Source: JAMXLO01 sp963794185
GTDB taxonomy: Bacteria; Pseudomonadota; Alphaproteobacteria; Acetobacterales; Acetobacteraceae
Direction: 5' to 3'
Assembly: GCA_963794185.1 (NCBI GenBank)
Contig: CAWCDM010000101.1
Coordinates: forward strand, 20,019-84,018
Length of the DNA stretch: 64,000 bases
The notes beneath the pieces are model-generated. The model saw only the letters and a list, made by a program, of their open reading frames with translations, ran no database searches and was not told where the DNA came from. This document shows, piece after piece, positions 1-8,640 of this stretch (position 1 is its first letter; the number at the start of each line of letters is the position of its first letter). The translations under genes and the position numbers were made by a program.

Positions 1-83
1 GCGAGGTCCAGCGACACCTCCGCCACCGCGAGCAGACCGCCGAAGCGGCGCGACAGGCCGATCGCCTGCAGTGTCGGGGTCAT
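1..83 (-). CDS. livG: Branched-chain amino acid ABC transporter ATP-binding protein, N-terminal fragment
   Basis: The first 27 codons of an ATPase subunit run off the left edge of the window. The visible residues (MTPTLQAIGLSRRFGGLLAV, then AEVSLDL) match the N-terminus of LivG-type ATPases, which energise uptake of branched-chain amino acids or related carboxylates. The Walker motifs lie outside the window. Its ATG overlaps the livM stop codon by four bases (ATGA), so it is translationally coupled to the permease genes. LivG is preferred over LivF because of the FGGL/LAV start typical of LivG. The substrate cannot be read from this fragment. Confidence 0.8.
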   Translation of the reverse strand, partial: MTPTLQAIGLSRRFGGLLAVAEVSLDL

Positions 84-1040
84 GTCGGCACGGGCCGACG
101 CAGTCGCAGGCCCGCTATTCCGTGGCGCAGCAGCAGGACCGCCGCCAGCATGACGATGCCTTCCACCAAACGCTGGCGTTCGGTAACGCTCCGGCCGATC
201 TCACCGATCAGCGTGTAGGCGAACGCGCCCAGGATGGGACCATGCAGCGCGCCGATGCCGCCCAGCAACACGATCAGCAGCGCCTCGGCTGAGCGGTGCC
301 AGCCGAGCAGCTCCGGATTGACGAACGCGTCGTTCAGCGCGGCCATGTGACCGGCTATGCCGGCGAACGCGCCCGCCAGAACAAACGCCGCGAGCTTCAG
401 ACGCAGCACATCGTGGCCCATCGCGCGCATGCGATCCTCGTTGGCGCGGATGCCAAGCAACGCGTGGCCGAACAATGTACCGCATCAACTGCCAGAGTAC
501 GGCGTAAAGTGCGATCAGCACGGCAAGGTTCGCCAGCAGGAACACGGCGGGACGATTGGCGCGCGTCACGTCGAAGCCTACGCCGAACGCCGCAAACACC
601 GGCCGTTGGATGAACACGCCATCGGCACCACCGCCGATCGGCGTGTCATGGAACACAAAGTACAGCATCTGGCCGAAGGCGAGCGTCGTCATCAGGAAGA
701 AGAATCCCCGAGTGCGCAACGCGAAGGGTCCGATCGCCAGTGCGGCTAATCCGGCAACCAAGGCGGACGTCGGCAGGCTGAGCAGGATCGAAGGCGGCCC
801 GCCGAGGACGCGGCCCAGCAGATGCACGGCGTAGGCGCCGAGGCCGAAGAAGGCCGCCTGGGCGAGGCTCACCATGCCGGCGCCGCCGAGCAGCAACTGC
901 AGGCTGAGGGCGAACATCGCAGCGATCATCGCGGTGGAGGCGAGCTGCATGTGATAGGGCGACGCGTAGAGCGGCATGCACGTTATAACCAGTGCCACGA
1001 GCGCCAATGCCATATTGCCGCGCCAGGACGCACAACGCAT
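80..1040 (-). CDS. livM: Branched-chain amino acid ABC transporter permease LivM (one frameshift in this sequence)
   Basis: This is an inner-membrane permease of the HAAT/LIV family with several hydrophobic segments. The 5' frame ends in QLMRYI and the 3' frame resumes at FGHALLGIRANEDRMRAMG, the conserved cytoplasmic EAA-like loop that contacts the ATPase. Dropping one base near 473 joins the halves into about 319 residues, normal for LivM. The start ATG at 1040 has GGAG eight bases upstream, inside the end of livH. The gene lies between livH and livG in the usual livH-livM-livG order. The frameshift is probably a sequence error, because both halves are fully conserved. Transport substrate is unknown. 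Confidence 0.85.
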
Positions 1041-1044
1041 GCCG

Positions 1045-1911
1045 TCAACTCCGGGCGAACAGGCCCGCGGGCCGCCACAGCAACACCGCAGCCATGAGCA
1101 CGTAGATCGCGGTTCCCGCCGCCTGCGGTAGATACGCTTTGCCGAGCGTGTCGATCAGTCCGATCAGCAATGCGGCCCAGAATGCTCCGGCGATCGAACC
1201 GAGCCCGCCGATCACAACCACGACAAAGGAGATGATCAGATACCCGTCGCCCATCCCCGGATAGACCGATTGCAATGGCGCAGCCAATGCGCCCGCCAGC
1301 ATCGCGAGCGCAGTGCCGGCGGCGAAAACCAGCGTGTGCAGGCGGTGCGCATCGATGCCGAGCAAATCGACCATCTCGGCGTTCTCGGCGGCGGCGCGGA
1401 TCGCCGAACCGACGCGGGTGCGTTCGACGAATGCGAACATCAGTGCGGCAATGCCGATGCAGATGCCCAGCACCGCGATCCGGTAGGCGGAATAGGCGAA
1501 GTTGGTGGTGATCTGCACGGAGAAATCGAGCGCCGAGGGCACGGCGACACTGTGGAACTGGTTGTCCAGCAACGCCGCGCGCGCCTCCTCGAACAGCAGG
1601 ATCAGCGCGAATGTCAGCAGCACCTGGTCGAGATGCTCGCGCTCGCGTAACCGGCGGAATAGCACACGCTCCAGCAACGCGCCGAACAATGCGCCGCCGA
1701 TCAGTGCTGCTGGCAGTGCGAACCAGAGCGATCCCGTCGCGCCGGCCAGCGCGTAGGCAAGATAGGCGCCGATCATGAACAGGCTGCCATGGGCGAGATT
1801 GATCACGCGCATGACGCCGAAAATCAGCGTAAGGCCGCTGCTGATCAAAAACAGCAGCAGCCCGTATTGCACACCGTTCAGGATCTGGGCGAGCAGCCCG
1901 GCAAGGTCCAT
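1045..1911 (-). CDS. livH: Branched-chain amino acid ABC transporter permease LivH
   Basis: This 288-residue integral membrane permease begins MDLAGLLAQILNGVQYGLLL and contains the LivH signature GLTLIFGVMRVINLAHGS near residue 30. The AAENAEMVDLLGI loop near residue 175 is the ATPase-contact region. Length and the alternating hydrophobic segments fit the family. It lies ten bases after the binding-protein gene and five before livM, so the set forms one operon (binding protein, livH, livM, livG). HAAT transporters also carry amides, urea or aromatic compounds, so the substrate should not be assumed to be leucine. Confidence 0.92.
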   Translation of the reverse strand: MDLAGLLAQILNGVQYGLLLFLISSGLTLIFGVMRVINLAHGSLFMIGAYLAYALAGATGSLWFALPAALIGGALFGALLERVLFRRLREREHLDQVLLTFALILLFEEARAALLDNQFHSVAVPSALDFSVQITTNFAYSAYRIAVLGICIGIAALMFAFVERTRVGSAIRAAAENAEMVDLLGIDAHRLHTLVFAAGTALAMLAGALAAPLQSVYPGMGDGYLIISFVVVVIGGLGSIAGAFWAALLIGLIDTLGKAYLPQAAGTAIYVLMAAVLLWRPAGLFARS

Positions 1912-1920
1912 CAGTCCTGG

Positions 1921-3093
1921 TCAGGTGCTCATCTTGCAGCCGGTGCCGGGATCGGCGAGTGCGTCCGCCGCGACGCCGATCACGCGGTTCTCGCCGCCCT
2001 TCGCCTCGCGCAGATAGATCGTTTGCACGGGGTTGTGCGAAGGCGACAAGGTGAATCCGCCGCGCGGGCTGTCGATCTTCGCGGCCAGGATTGCTGCCGC
2101 CATCGGCTTTATCGCCGCCGTGTCGCCCTTGGTCGCGTCCAGCCCGATCGCAAGCATCTGGCCGGCATCATAGCCTTGCACCGCGTAGACATCGGCGTCT
2201 CGGCCGGTCTTCTGCTTGAAGGCAGCACGGAAGGCCGTGTTCTTCGCGTTGTCGAGCCCGTCGCCGTAGTGCAGCGCGGTCTGGATGCCGTCCGCGGCAG
2301 CGCCCTGCGCCTTCAGCACGCCCTCGGTGAGGAATCCCGAGCCGCACAGCGGAAATTTCTGGCGCAGCCCCGCGGCGGCATAGTCCTTGACGAACTGCAC
2401 TGCGCCGCCGCCGGCAAAGAACGAGCCTACCGCATCGATCTCGAGCCCGGAGAGCACACCGAGCATCGGCAGGAAGTTGGTGTCCGGGAAGGAGAGCGTA
2501 AGTATCTGCGTCAGCTCGCCGCCGCCGGCGCGCAGGCCGTCGCCGAATCCCTCGCCGGATTCCTTGCCCGCGGCGTAGTCCCAGGTGACCCACGCGGCCT
2601 TCTTCACGCCCTTCGCGGCAAGCGCCTTTCCCATGCCGTAAGCGGGCTGCCAGTTGCTGAACGAGCTGCGGAAGATCGACGGCGCGCATAGCTCCCGCGT
2701 TGCGGCGACGTTGCCGGCATTGGGGATGATCAGCGGCACCTCGCGCTCGCGTGCCGCCTGCACCAGAGCCATCACGACGCCGGAATGCACGGTGCCGATC
2801 AACACCTCCGCATGGTCGCGTTCGAGCAGCCGGTTGACGTTCTGCGGTGCTTTCGCCGGATCGAACTCGTCGTCGAGGCGGATCATCGTCACTGTGCGTC
2901 CGCCCAGCTTGCCGTCCCGCTCCTGCAGGTACAGTTCGAAGGCGGCAGCAATGTTCTCGCCAAGTGCCGCGAACGTGCCGGAAAACGGCAGCATGAGACC
3001 GATCCTGATCGGTGCGCCCTGCGCAAGGGCGGGACGGCCGAGCGCCAATGCCGCGGCGCCCGCGAGAATGCCACGGCGGGAAATGTGCTGCAT
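1921..3093 (-). CDS. ABC transporter substrate-binding protein (LivK/HAAT family), Tat-type signal
   Basis: This periplasmic type I solute-binding protein has 390 residues. The N-terminus has a twin-arginine motif (SRRGIL) followed by an Ala/Leu-rich segment ending in ALAQ, predicting Tat export. The mature part starts with the family pattern IRIGLMLPFSGTFAALG. The ATG at 3093 was chosen over longer options because GGAGG lies about ten bases upstream and the signal peptide follows directly. It is the first gene of the livH-livM-livG operon. Ligand unknown; the family binds branched-chain amino acids, amides and small carboxylates. Confidence 0.9.
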   Translation of the reverse strand: MQHISRRGILAGAAALALGRPALAQGAPIRIGLMLPFSGTFAALGENIAAAFELYLQERDGKLGGRTVTMIRLDDEFDPAKAPQNVNRLLERDHAEVLIGTVHSGVVMALVQAAREREVPLIIPNAGNVAATRELCAPSIFRSSFSNWQPAYGMGKALAAKGVKKAAWVTWDYAAGKESGEGFGDGLRAGGGELTQILTLSFPDTNFLPMLGVLSGLEIDAVGSFFAGGGAVQFVKDYAAAGLRQKFPLCGSGFLTEGVLKAQGAAADGIQTALHYGDGLDNAKNTAFRAAFKQKTGRDADVYAVQGYDAGQMLAIGLDATKGDTAAIKPMAAAILAAKIDSPRGGFTLSPSHNPVQTIYLREAKGGENRVIGVAADALADPGTGCKMST

Positions 3094-3197
3094 GGGACGT
3101 GACCCTCCTGCATGCCGGCGTCGCGCCGCCACGTGATTGTGAGGTGCCATATTGCATGTCAGACATTGGCCGAGCAACAGCGAAACGGATTGGCCCC

Positions 3198-3674
3198 ATG
3201 GACGAAGAAGCTACGGTTCCGCCAGCCCAACGGTATTTCGAGGATTATCGTGTCGGCATGATGAGCGAATTTGGCGAAGTCGCGGTGACGGCGGAAGAGA
3301 TCGTGGATTTCGCCGGACGCTACGATCCTCAGGCCATGCACGCCGATCCGGCTGCGGCGGCGCAGGGTGCGTTCGGTGGCCTGATCGCCAGCGGATGGCA
3401 TACCGGCTCGATGATGATGCGCCTTTTCGCCGAGAACTATCTCTCAAAGGTGGCGGCGCTGGCGTCACCGGGCATCGACGAACTCCGCTGGGTGAGGCCG
3501 GTGCGGCCCGGCGACCGGTTGCACGTGAGGGTCACGGTGCTGGAGGCGACCCGGTCACGCTCGAAGCCCGATCGTGGGATGGTGCGCAGCCTGGTGGAAG
3601 TGCTGAACCAGAACAACGAAATGGTGATGAGCATGAAGCCGATGAACCTGCTGCGCTGCCGCAACGTCGCGTAG
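3198..3674 (+). CDS. MaoC-like hydratase/dehydratase
   Basis: This single hot-dog-fold protein of about 158 residues resembles (R)-specific enoyl-CoA hydratases. The segment YDPQAMHADPAAA carries the Asp and His of the hydratase motif, followed by GLIASGWHT. Members hydrate enoyl-CoA-type substrates in acyl-CoA breakdown. It is divergent from the ABC transporter operon, which suggests a shared catabolic theme. An alternative start at 3156 has GAGGTG nine bases upstream and would add 14 residues. The 3198 start gives the usual N-terminal length before the RYFEDYRVG segment. Substrate unknown. Confidence 0.85.
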   Translation: MDEEATVPPAQRYFEDYRVGMMSEFGEVAVTAEEIVDFAGRYDPQAMHADPAAAAQGAFGGLIASGWHTGSMMMRLFAENYLSKVAALASPGIDELRWVRPVRPGDRLHVRVTVLEATRSRSKPDRGMVRSLVEVLNQNNEMVMSMKPMNLLRCRNVA

Positions 3675-3709
3675 CATGGGCAGCGATACCCATCGGTGCC
3701 GCAAGCAAT

Positions 3710-5356
3710 CTAGCCGCCCAGCACCTCCGTCGCCTCCTGCAATGCGTGCGCAAGGCGGTTGCGCCCGCGCGTTGCGCTGACCGCGAGGAAGCGCGCGCTG
3801 TCGGTGCCAGGTGTTGCCTTGGCCAGCCTGCGCAACGGATCCAGTACCGGCCACGCCGGCAACGGCAACGCCGGATCATGCGCAAACCGGTCACCGCTCG
3901 TGTAATAGACCGGCGCCAATGCGCGCGACGCACGCATCAGCGCCGCATCGGAATGTCCGCCAGCCGCCGCCTTGTCGCGCAGTGTCTCGGCGCCGGCGAT
4001 CAGCCTGTCGACGGACAAGCGGTCGCCGAGCGAGGTGCGCAACTTTCCCAACTCCTCCAGCAGCGCGCTCGCATGTGCGGCGAAATCCAGCGGCAGCACC
4101 GGATCCGTCAGCAGGCGCCACAGCGTGTGCACGAACACACGCGTATCGCGCACCAGGTTCGCCTCATCGATCTTGTCCAGCAGGTCGTGCGGCGTATGCC
4201 ACCACCAGCCAAGCGCATTGCGCATCTTCACCGGCGCCGGCGGCTGCTCGCTGAGCGCGCCGAACATCGCGGGAATGCCGATGCCCCAGAACGACTGATC
4301 GGATGACCGCGACATGCGCTTGCCGTCGTACTCCGATCCGGCCTGCTCGCCGATCGCGTCGCCGGCGAGCCCGACGAGTTCCGGCGCGGCGGCGGCATTC
4401 CTCAAAACGGTCGCGCCGATGCCGCCGGTGGAATCGACATTCACGTGTACGGCACAGCGACGTTCCAGTTCCTCCCAGTTCTGATCGGCATACCAGGTCG
4501 AGCCGGAATAGCGGCCATGCGAATGGCCCGACCAGAAGCACAGCCGCAAACCGCGCCGCCACCTGCCGCGTTCGCGCGCGGCAAGGCGCGCCACCTCCAG
4601 CATGGTCGCGTTGGCGGCGCCATTGTCCATCACGCCGTAGTGCCAGGTGTCATGATGTCCGGAATACAGAATGAACGGGCTGTCCGCCGCAGGTCCGTCG
4701 ATGTCGGCCACCAGGATCGGCGTCTGCCGCCAGCCGGTATCGACCTCGGCGTGAAGCGTGACCTTCGGCTGCTCGCCGCGCGCCAGACGCTCGCGCAATG
4801 CGCTGCCATCGGCATTTGACACGGTGCAGACCACGGTGGTGGGAAGTTCGGACTGCGTCTCAACCGATGGGCTGCCCCATACCGGAGAGACACACATCTC
4901 GTGCAGATGTTCGTGCGGGCTGATCTGCACCTGGCCCACAGCGCCGGCGTGCGAGGCACGTGCGGCCTGGCCGGGGCTGGCGATGCCTTCAGTCAGCACG
5001 ATCGCGCCGCGCAGATCGCGCGCTGTGAAGTCGGCTTCGTCGCCGTCGCCGACATAGACCAGCCGTCCGGTCACGCCCTGCGCAGGCGCGCTGCGGGAGA
5101 AGGAATGCGTAATGCTGATGAGCGCCTGGTTGTCCACATCCACCCGCGCCGTGCCGGGCAGGCTGATATAGGCGTCATGCATAATCAGGTTGGTGCGGTA
5201 GCCGTATTCGTCGAGCTTTGCCTCGAAGTAGTGCAGGCTTTGCAGTTCGTCCGGTGTCCCGGACAGCTTCACCCAGCGGGCGAGTTTCTGCATGTGGCCC
5301 ATCAGGACAGAGCCGTCGACGGCTTCGCACAGCGAATGGCGGATCGGGTCTTGCAT
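3710..5356 (-). CDS. M28-family-type peptidase with PA-like insert; altered active-site dyad
   Basis: This 548-residue protein resembles M28 zinc aminopeptidases. A PA-like domain lies near residues 110-215. SGHHDTWHYGVMDNGAAN then supplies the first metal-ligand His and the bridging Asp, NVDSTGG a later Asp, and WWWHTPHDLLDKID the final His. The position that normally holds the Glu-Glu dyad (catalytic base plus metal ligand) reads FWSGHSHGRYSGS, so both Glu appear replaced by His and Ser. It may be a variant peptidase or a non-peptidase amidohydrolase. No signal peptide is seen. The start at 5356 has GGAAGGAAA just upstream. It converges on the MaoC gene. Confidence 0.8.
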   Translation of the reverse strand: MQDPIRHSLCEAVDGSVLMGHMQKLARWVKLSGTPDELQSLHYFEAKLDEYGYRTNLIMHDAYISLPGTARVDVDNQALISITHSFSRSAPAQGVTGRLVYVGDGDEADFTARDLRGAIVLTEGIASPGQAARASHAGAVGQVQISPHEHLHEMCVSPVWGSPSVETQSELPTTVVCTVSNADGSALRERLARGEQPKVTLHAEVDTGWRQTPILVADIDGPAADSPFILYSGHHDTWHYGVMDNGAANATMLEVARLAARERGRWRRGLRLCFWSGHSHGRYSGSTWYADQNWEELERRCAVHVNVDSTGGIGATVLRNAAAAPELVGLAGDAIGEQAGSEYDGKRMSRSSDQSFWGIGIPAMFGALSEQPPAPVKMRNALGWWWHTPHDLLDKIDEANLVRDTRVFVHTLWRLLTDPVLPLDFAAHASALLEELGKLRTSLGDRLSVDRLIAGAETLRDKAAAGGHSDAALMRASRALAPVYYTSGDRFAHDPALPLPAWPVLDPLRRLAKATPGTDSARFLAVSATRGRNRLAHALQEATEVLGG

Positions 5357-5461
5357 GTTCCATTTCCTTCCCGCTCGTGTGGCGGGAAGCGTGCCGCGCG
5401 TGACGGACAAAGGCAAGGTCGATTAGGTTGTCGAATGGGGCGCGTGAAAAGGGGGGTCGTC

Positions 5462-6277
5462 ATGCTGAGCTGCTTCTGCGGGATGGTGCACGATATCGGC
5501 AGGCGCGGTTTCCTGGGGGGACTGATGGCTGCCGCCGTGGTCGCGCAGGCAACGGCTCCTGCGTCCGCCGGTCCGGCGGACCCGGCGTTGATCGAGGACC
5601 TCGTGGCGGCCAACCGAATTCTGTATGACCAGGCCGTGGTTGATGGATTCGGCCATGTCAGCACACGCCACGACAAGGATCCGAACCGCTATCTGATGGC
5701 GCGCAGCATGGCTCCCGCGTTGGTGACGGCCGACGACATCATGGAATATGACCTCGACAGCACGCCGGTCGATCAGCGGGGCCGCGCCATCTATCTTGAA
5801 CGTTTCATCCACGGCGAGATCTACAAACTTCGCCCCGACGTGCGCGCGATCGTTCACAGCCACTCGCCTTCGGTGATCCCCTATGCCAACACCAACGTGC
5901 AGCTTCGGCCAATGAACCACATCGCCGGCTTCCTCGGCGGCGGCGTGCCGGTGTTCGAGATCCGCGACGTGGCCGGGCCCGCATCCAACATGCTGATCAG
6001 CACTCCCATGCTCGGCCATGCGCTCGCCGCGACGCTCGGGCCGCATCCGGTCGCGCTGATGCGCGGGCACGGTTCGGTTGCGGCGGCGCAGTCGGTCCGC
6101 CACGTCGTGTTCCGCGCGATCTACACCGAAGTGAACGCCCGCATGGAAAGCGAGGCGTTGCGGCTCGGTGATCCGATGTTTCTCAACGACGGCGAAGCGG
6201 CGGCAGCGATGAAGACCAACGACGGACTTGTGGACCGACCCTGGGAGTTGTGGAAGCGTCGGGTGATCGGGAAGTAA
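5462..6277 (+). CDS. Class II aldolase/adducin-family protein with Tat signal
   Basis: This is a 271-residue class II aldolase/adducin protein. Metal-ligand histidines are visible as VHSHSPS near the middle and LMRGHGSV later. Family members are zinc-dependent aldolases, epimerases or decarboxylases acting on sugar phosphates or hydroxy-acids, and are normally cytosolic. Here the N-terminus has GRRGFLGGLMAAAVVAQATA, a twin-arginine motif with a hydrophobic stretch ending in ASA, so export is predicted. The start at 5462 is supported by AAGGGGGG six bases upstream; ATG 5483 is an alternative. It diverges from the peptidase gene. Substrate unknown. Confidence 0.82.
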   Translation: MLSCFCGMVHDIGRRGFLGGLMAAAVVAQATAPASAGPADPALIEDLVAANRILYDQAVVDGFGHVSTRHDKDPNRYLMARSMAPALVTADDIMEYDLDSTPVDQRGRAIYLERFIHGEIYKLRPDVRAIVHSHSPSVIPYANTNVQLRPMNHIAGFLGGGVPVFEIRDVAGPASNMLISTPMLGHALAATLGPHPVALMRGHGSVAAAQSVRHVVFRAIYTEVNARMESEALRLGDPMFLNDGEAAAAMKTNDGLVDRPWELWKRRVIGK

Positions 6278-6319
6278 TGGTGGCGACGCCCTGCCACTGA
6301 ACGGGAACGCGCGCTTGCT

Positions 6320-6452
6320 GTACACCTCGGTCGCTTGCGGGAGAGGTCGACGCGTGTTCAGCGCGGCGGGAGAGGGTCGTTAAGTGTGTGCCGAACCCTC
6401 TCCCGGCCCGCTTAGGCGAGCCGACCTCTCCCGCATCGCGGGCGAGGTGTAC
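6320..6452. repeat. Long palindromic intergenic repeat (GTACACCTC family)
   Basis: The 226-base gap between convergent genes contains an imperfect long palindrome. Its outer arms read GTACACCTCG and CGAGGTGTAC, with inner copies of the GGGAGAGG / CCTCTCCC core. Copies with the same ends occur at 25661-25780, 28399-28454 and 46692-46726. Its place between converging genes suggests it also acts as a bidirectional terminator. Confidence 0.8.
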
Positions 6453-6503
6453 CGCTGATGCGGGCCGTACTGACAAATGCGATGACGATGGCAGTTTCCT
6501 CCC

Positions 6504-7292
6504 TCACAGCGAGCGTGTCGCGCCGCCATCGATATCGATCACGCATCCCTGGATGAAATCGGCCTTGTCCGACGCGAGATACGCGGTAAGCCAGCCGATC
6601 TCATCCGGTCGCCCGACGCGCGTCGTGCCATGCGATGACAGCAGGTACGCGATCGCCTGCTCGCGGTTGAACCCGTGCTCGCGTGACACGCGCTCGATGT
6701 TGCGGCCGAAGCGTTCGGTCTCGATCAGGCCGGGATTGATCGCGTTGACTCGCACGCCGTCTTTGATGCCGATATCGGCCATCGCCTTGGTGAAGTTCAG
6801 CAGCGCCACGTTGACCGAACCGCCGATGGTGAACTCGGCCGAACCCGCGCGGGAGCCGATGCCGACGATGTTGACGATGCAGCCGTGCGATTTGCGCAGA
6901 TGCGGCCACGCCGCGCGCGTTGTCCGCACATAGCCATGGAACTTCAGGGCGAAGCCATCCTGCCAGTCCTCTTCGGTCAGCGCGAAGAAGTCGGCCCGCT
7001 TGGTGGCACCGGCGTTGTTGACCAGGATGTCGAGCCGACCAAATGCCGCAATCGCGGCATCGACCGCCGCCTTGGTTGCGGCGGGCTCGCGCAGGTCGCC
7101 GGCGATGACGGTGGTGCGGTTGCTGCCGGAGATGGCCGCGATGCTGCCGGCCACCTCGTCGAGCCTGGCCCTGTCCCGTGCGGCCAGACAGACATGCACA
7201 CCCTCACGGGCCAGTTCCGCCGCGATCGATGCCCCGATCCCGCGGCTGGCGCCGGTGACCAATGCAACCTTGCCGCCGAGATTCAAATCCAT
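6504..7292 (-). CDS. SDR-family oxidoreductase with atypical active site
   Basis: This Rossmann-fold short-chain dehydrogenase has 262 residues. TGASRGIG near residue 14 binds the nucleotide, LVNNAGA near residue 90 is the SDR core, and the C-terminus is the usual VIDIDGGATRSL. Where family members have Tyr-x-x-x-Lys, this one reads FTIGGSVNVALLNFTK, so the catalytic Tyr and Lys are not visible; Asn takes the Lys position. It may use other residues or have lost redox function. The ATG at 7292 has GGAAGG seven bases upstream. Substrate unknown. Confidence 0.85.
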   Translation of the reverse strand: MDLNLGGKVALVTGASRGIGASIAAELAREGVHVCLAARDRARLDEVAGSIAAISGSNRTTVIAGDLREPAATKAAVDAAIAAFGRLDILVNNAGATKRADFFALTEEDWQDGFALKFHGYVRTTRAAWPHLRKSHGCIVNIVGIGSRAGSAEFTIGGSVNVALLNFTKAMADIGIKDGVRVNAINPGLIETERFGRNIERVSREHGFNREQAIAYLLSSHGTTRVGRPDEIGWLTAYLASDKADFIQGCVIDIDGGATRSL

Positions 7293-7463
7293 GTCGTTTC
7301 CTTCCCGCCGAGGGAGTGGGAGCAACCTCGATTGCTCGCGGGACAATGCAGGCAATCAGGTCGGCGGACAAACCGCGAGAGCGCAATACTTCGACATCAC
7401 GGTAACCTAGCGCCTGTCGGACGGCCAGCGTAAACCGGCCCGTGGCCGGCGTGGAGGTGACGT

Positions 7464-8570
7464 GTGGAGCGGGTGGACTGCGTCGTGGCGGGTGCGGGCG
7501 TCGTCGGGCTGGCGGTGGCGCGCGCCCTCGCGCTGGCCGGCCGCGACGTGATCATTCTGGATGCCGCGGAAGGCATCGGCACCGAAACATCCTCGCGCAA
7601 CAGCGAGGTGATCCACGCCGGCATCTATTACCCGCCCGGCAGCCTCATGGCACGGTTCTGCGTTGCGGGACGCAGGGCGCTCTACGCCTATTGCGCCGAG
7701 AAGGGCGTGCCGCACGCGAACTGCGGCAAGCTCATCGTCGCGACCAATGCCGAGGAGGACGCGATGCTGGCCGGCATCAAGCGCCGCGCCGAGGTGAACG
7801 GGGTGGCGGGCATGCGCGTACTCACCGCTGCCGAGGCGATCGCGATCGAACCAAACCTTGCGTGCACCGGCGCCTTGCTGTCGCCTGTCACCGGCATCAT
7901 CGACAGCCACGCCTTCATGCTGGCCTTGCAGGGCGATGCGGAGAATGCCGGCGCGGTGTCGGTGTTCCTGTGCCCCGTCACCGGCGGGCGGGTTGTGCAG
8001 GGCGGCGTGGAGATCGACGTCGGCGGCGTCGAGCCTATGACCCTGCGCTGCAGGCTGCTGGTGAATTCAGCCGGGCTGCATGCACCTGGCCTCGCGGTCG
8101 GGATCGCCGGGATGCCGCAAGACCGCATTCCGCGCGCGTATTACGCCAAGGGCAACTACTTCACACTGTCGGGGCCGTCGCCGTTCTCGCGGCTGATCTA
8201 TCCGGTGCCGGTGCCGGGCGGCCTCGGCGTGCATCTGACGATCGACCTCGGGGGCCACGCGCGGTTTGGGCCAGATGTGCAGTGGATCGACGCGATCGAC
8301 TACACCGTCGATCCGGCGCGGGCTGACAGTTTCTACGCGGCAGTTAGGAAATACTGGCCGGCGCTCAAGGACGGGGCGCTGCAACCCGACTACGCGGGGA
8401 TCCGCCCCAAGATCGTGCCACGCGGCGCACCGGCGCAGGATTTTGTCGTGCAGGGTCCGCTGTCGCATGGTGTGCCAGGGCTGATCAACCTGTTCGGCAT
8501 CGAGAGCCCGGGCCTGACCGCATCGCTGGCGTTGGCCGAGTATGTTCTGGGGATTGCTGCGACCGGCTGA
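7464..8570 (+). CDS. lhgO: FAD-dependent L-2-hydroxyglutarate oxidase-like protein
   Basis: This is a 368-residue flavoprotein of the DAO family. CVVAGAGVVGLAVARALA at the N-terminus is the FAD-binding dinucleotide fold. SSRNSEVIHAGIYYPPGS is characteristic of the LhgO/L2HGDH branch, which oxidises L-2-hydroxyglutarate to 2-oxoglutarate and feeds electrons to quinone. The C-terminal LINLFGIESPGLTASLALAEYV also fits. Length is near the usual 370-420. The GTG start is supported by GGAGGTGAC immediately upstream. It is divergent from the SDR gene. Related 2-hydroxyacid substrates remain possible. Confidence 0.85.
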   Translation: MERVDCVVAGAGVVGLAVARALALAGRDVIILDAAEGIGTETSSRNSEVIHAGIYYPPGSLMARFCVAGRRALYAYCAEKGVPHANCGKLIVATNAEEDAMLAGIKRRAEVNGVAGMRVLTAAEAIAIEPNLACTGALLSPVTGIIDSHAFMLALQGDAENAGAVSVFLCPVTGGRVVQGGVEIDVGGVEPMTLRCRLLVNSAGLHAPGLAVGIAGMPQDRIPRAYYAKGNYFTLSGPSPFSRLIYPVPVPGGLGVHLTIDLGGHARFGPDVQWIDAIDYTVDPARADSFYAAVRKYWPALKDGALQPDYAGIRPKIVPRGAPAQDFVVQGPLSHGVPGLINLFGIESPGLTASLALAEYVLGIAATG

Positions 8571-8586
8571 CAGGGATCACCAAGCA

Positions 8587-8640
8587 ATCAAGCGGACACA
8601 GAGTTTCTCAGAGTGCGCACAGCTCAGAGTTCCACAGAGA
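8587..8640. repeat. Dispersed repeat overlapping the sulfatase 3' end
   Basis: The segment at 8587-8607 matches 58548-58568 at 20 of 21 positions (core GACACAGAGTTTC). It continues into further copies of the CAGAGTT / CACAGAG words up to about 8640. The repeat covers the stop codon and last codons of the arylsulfatase gene. It is a dispersed intergenic element, not a gene. Confidence 0.65.
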
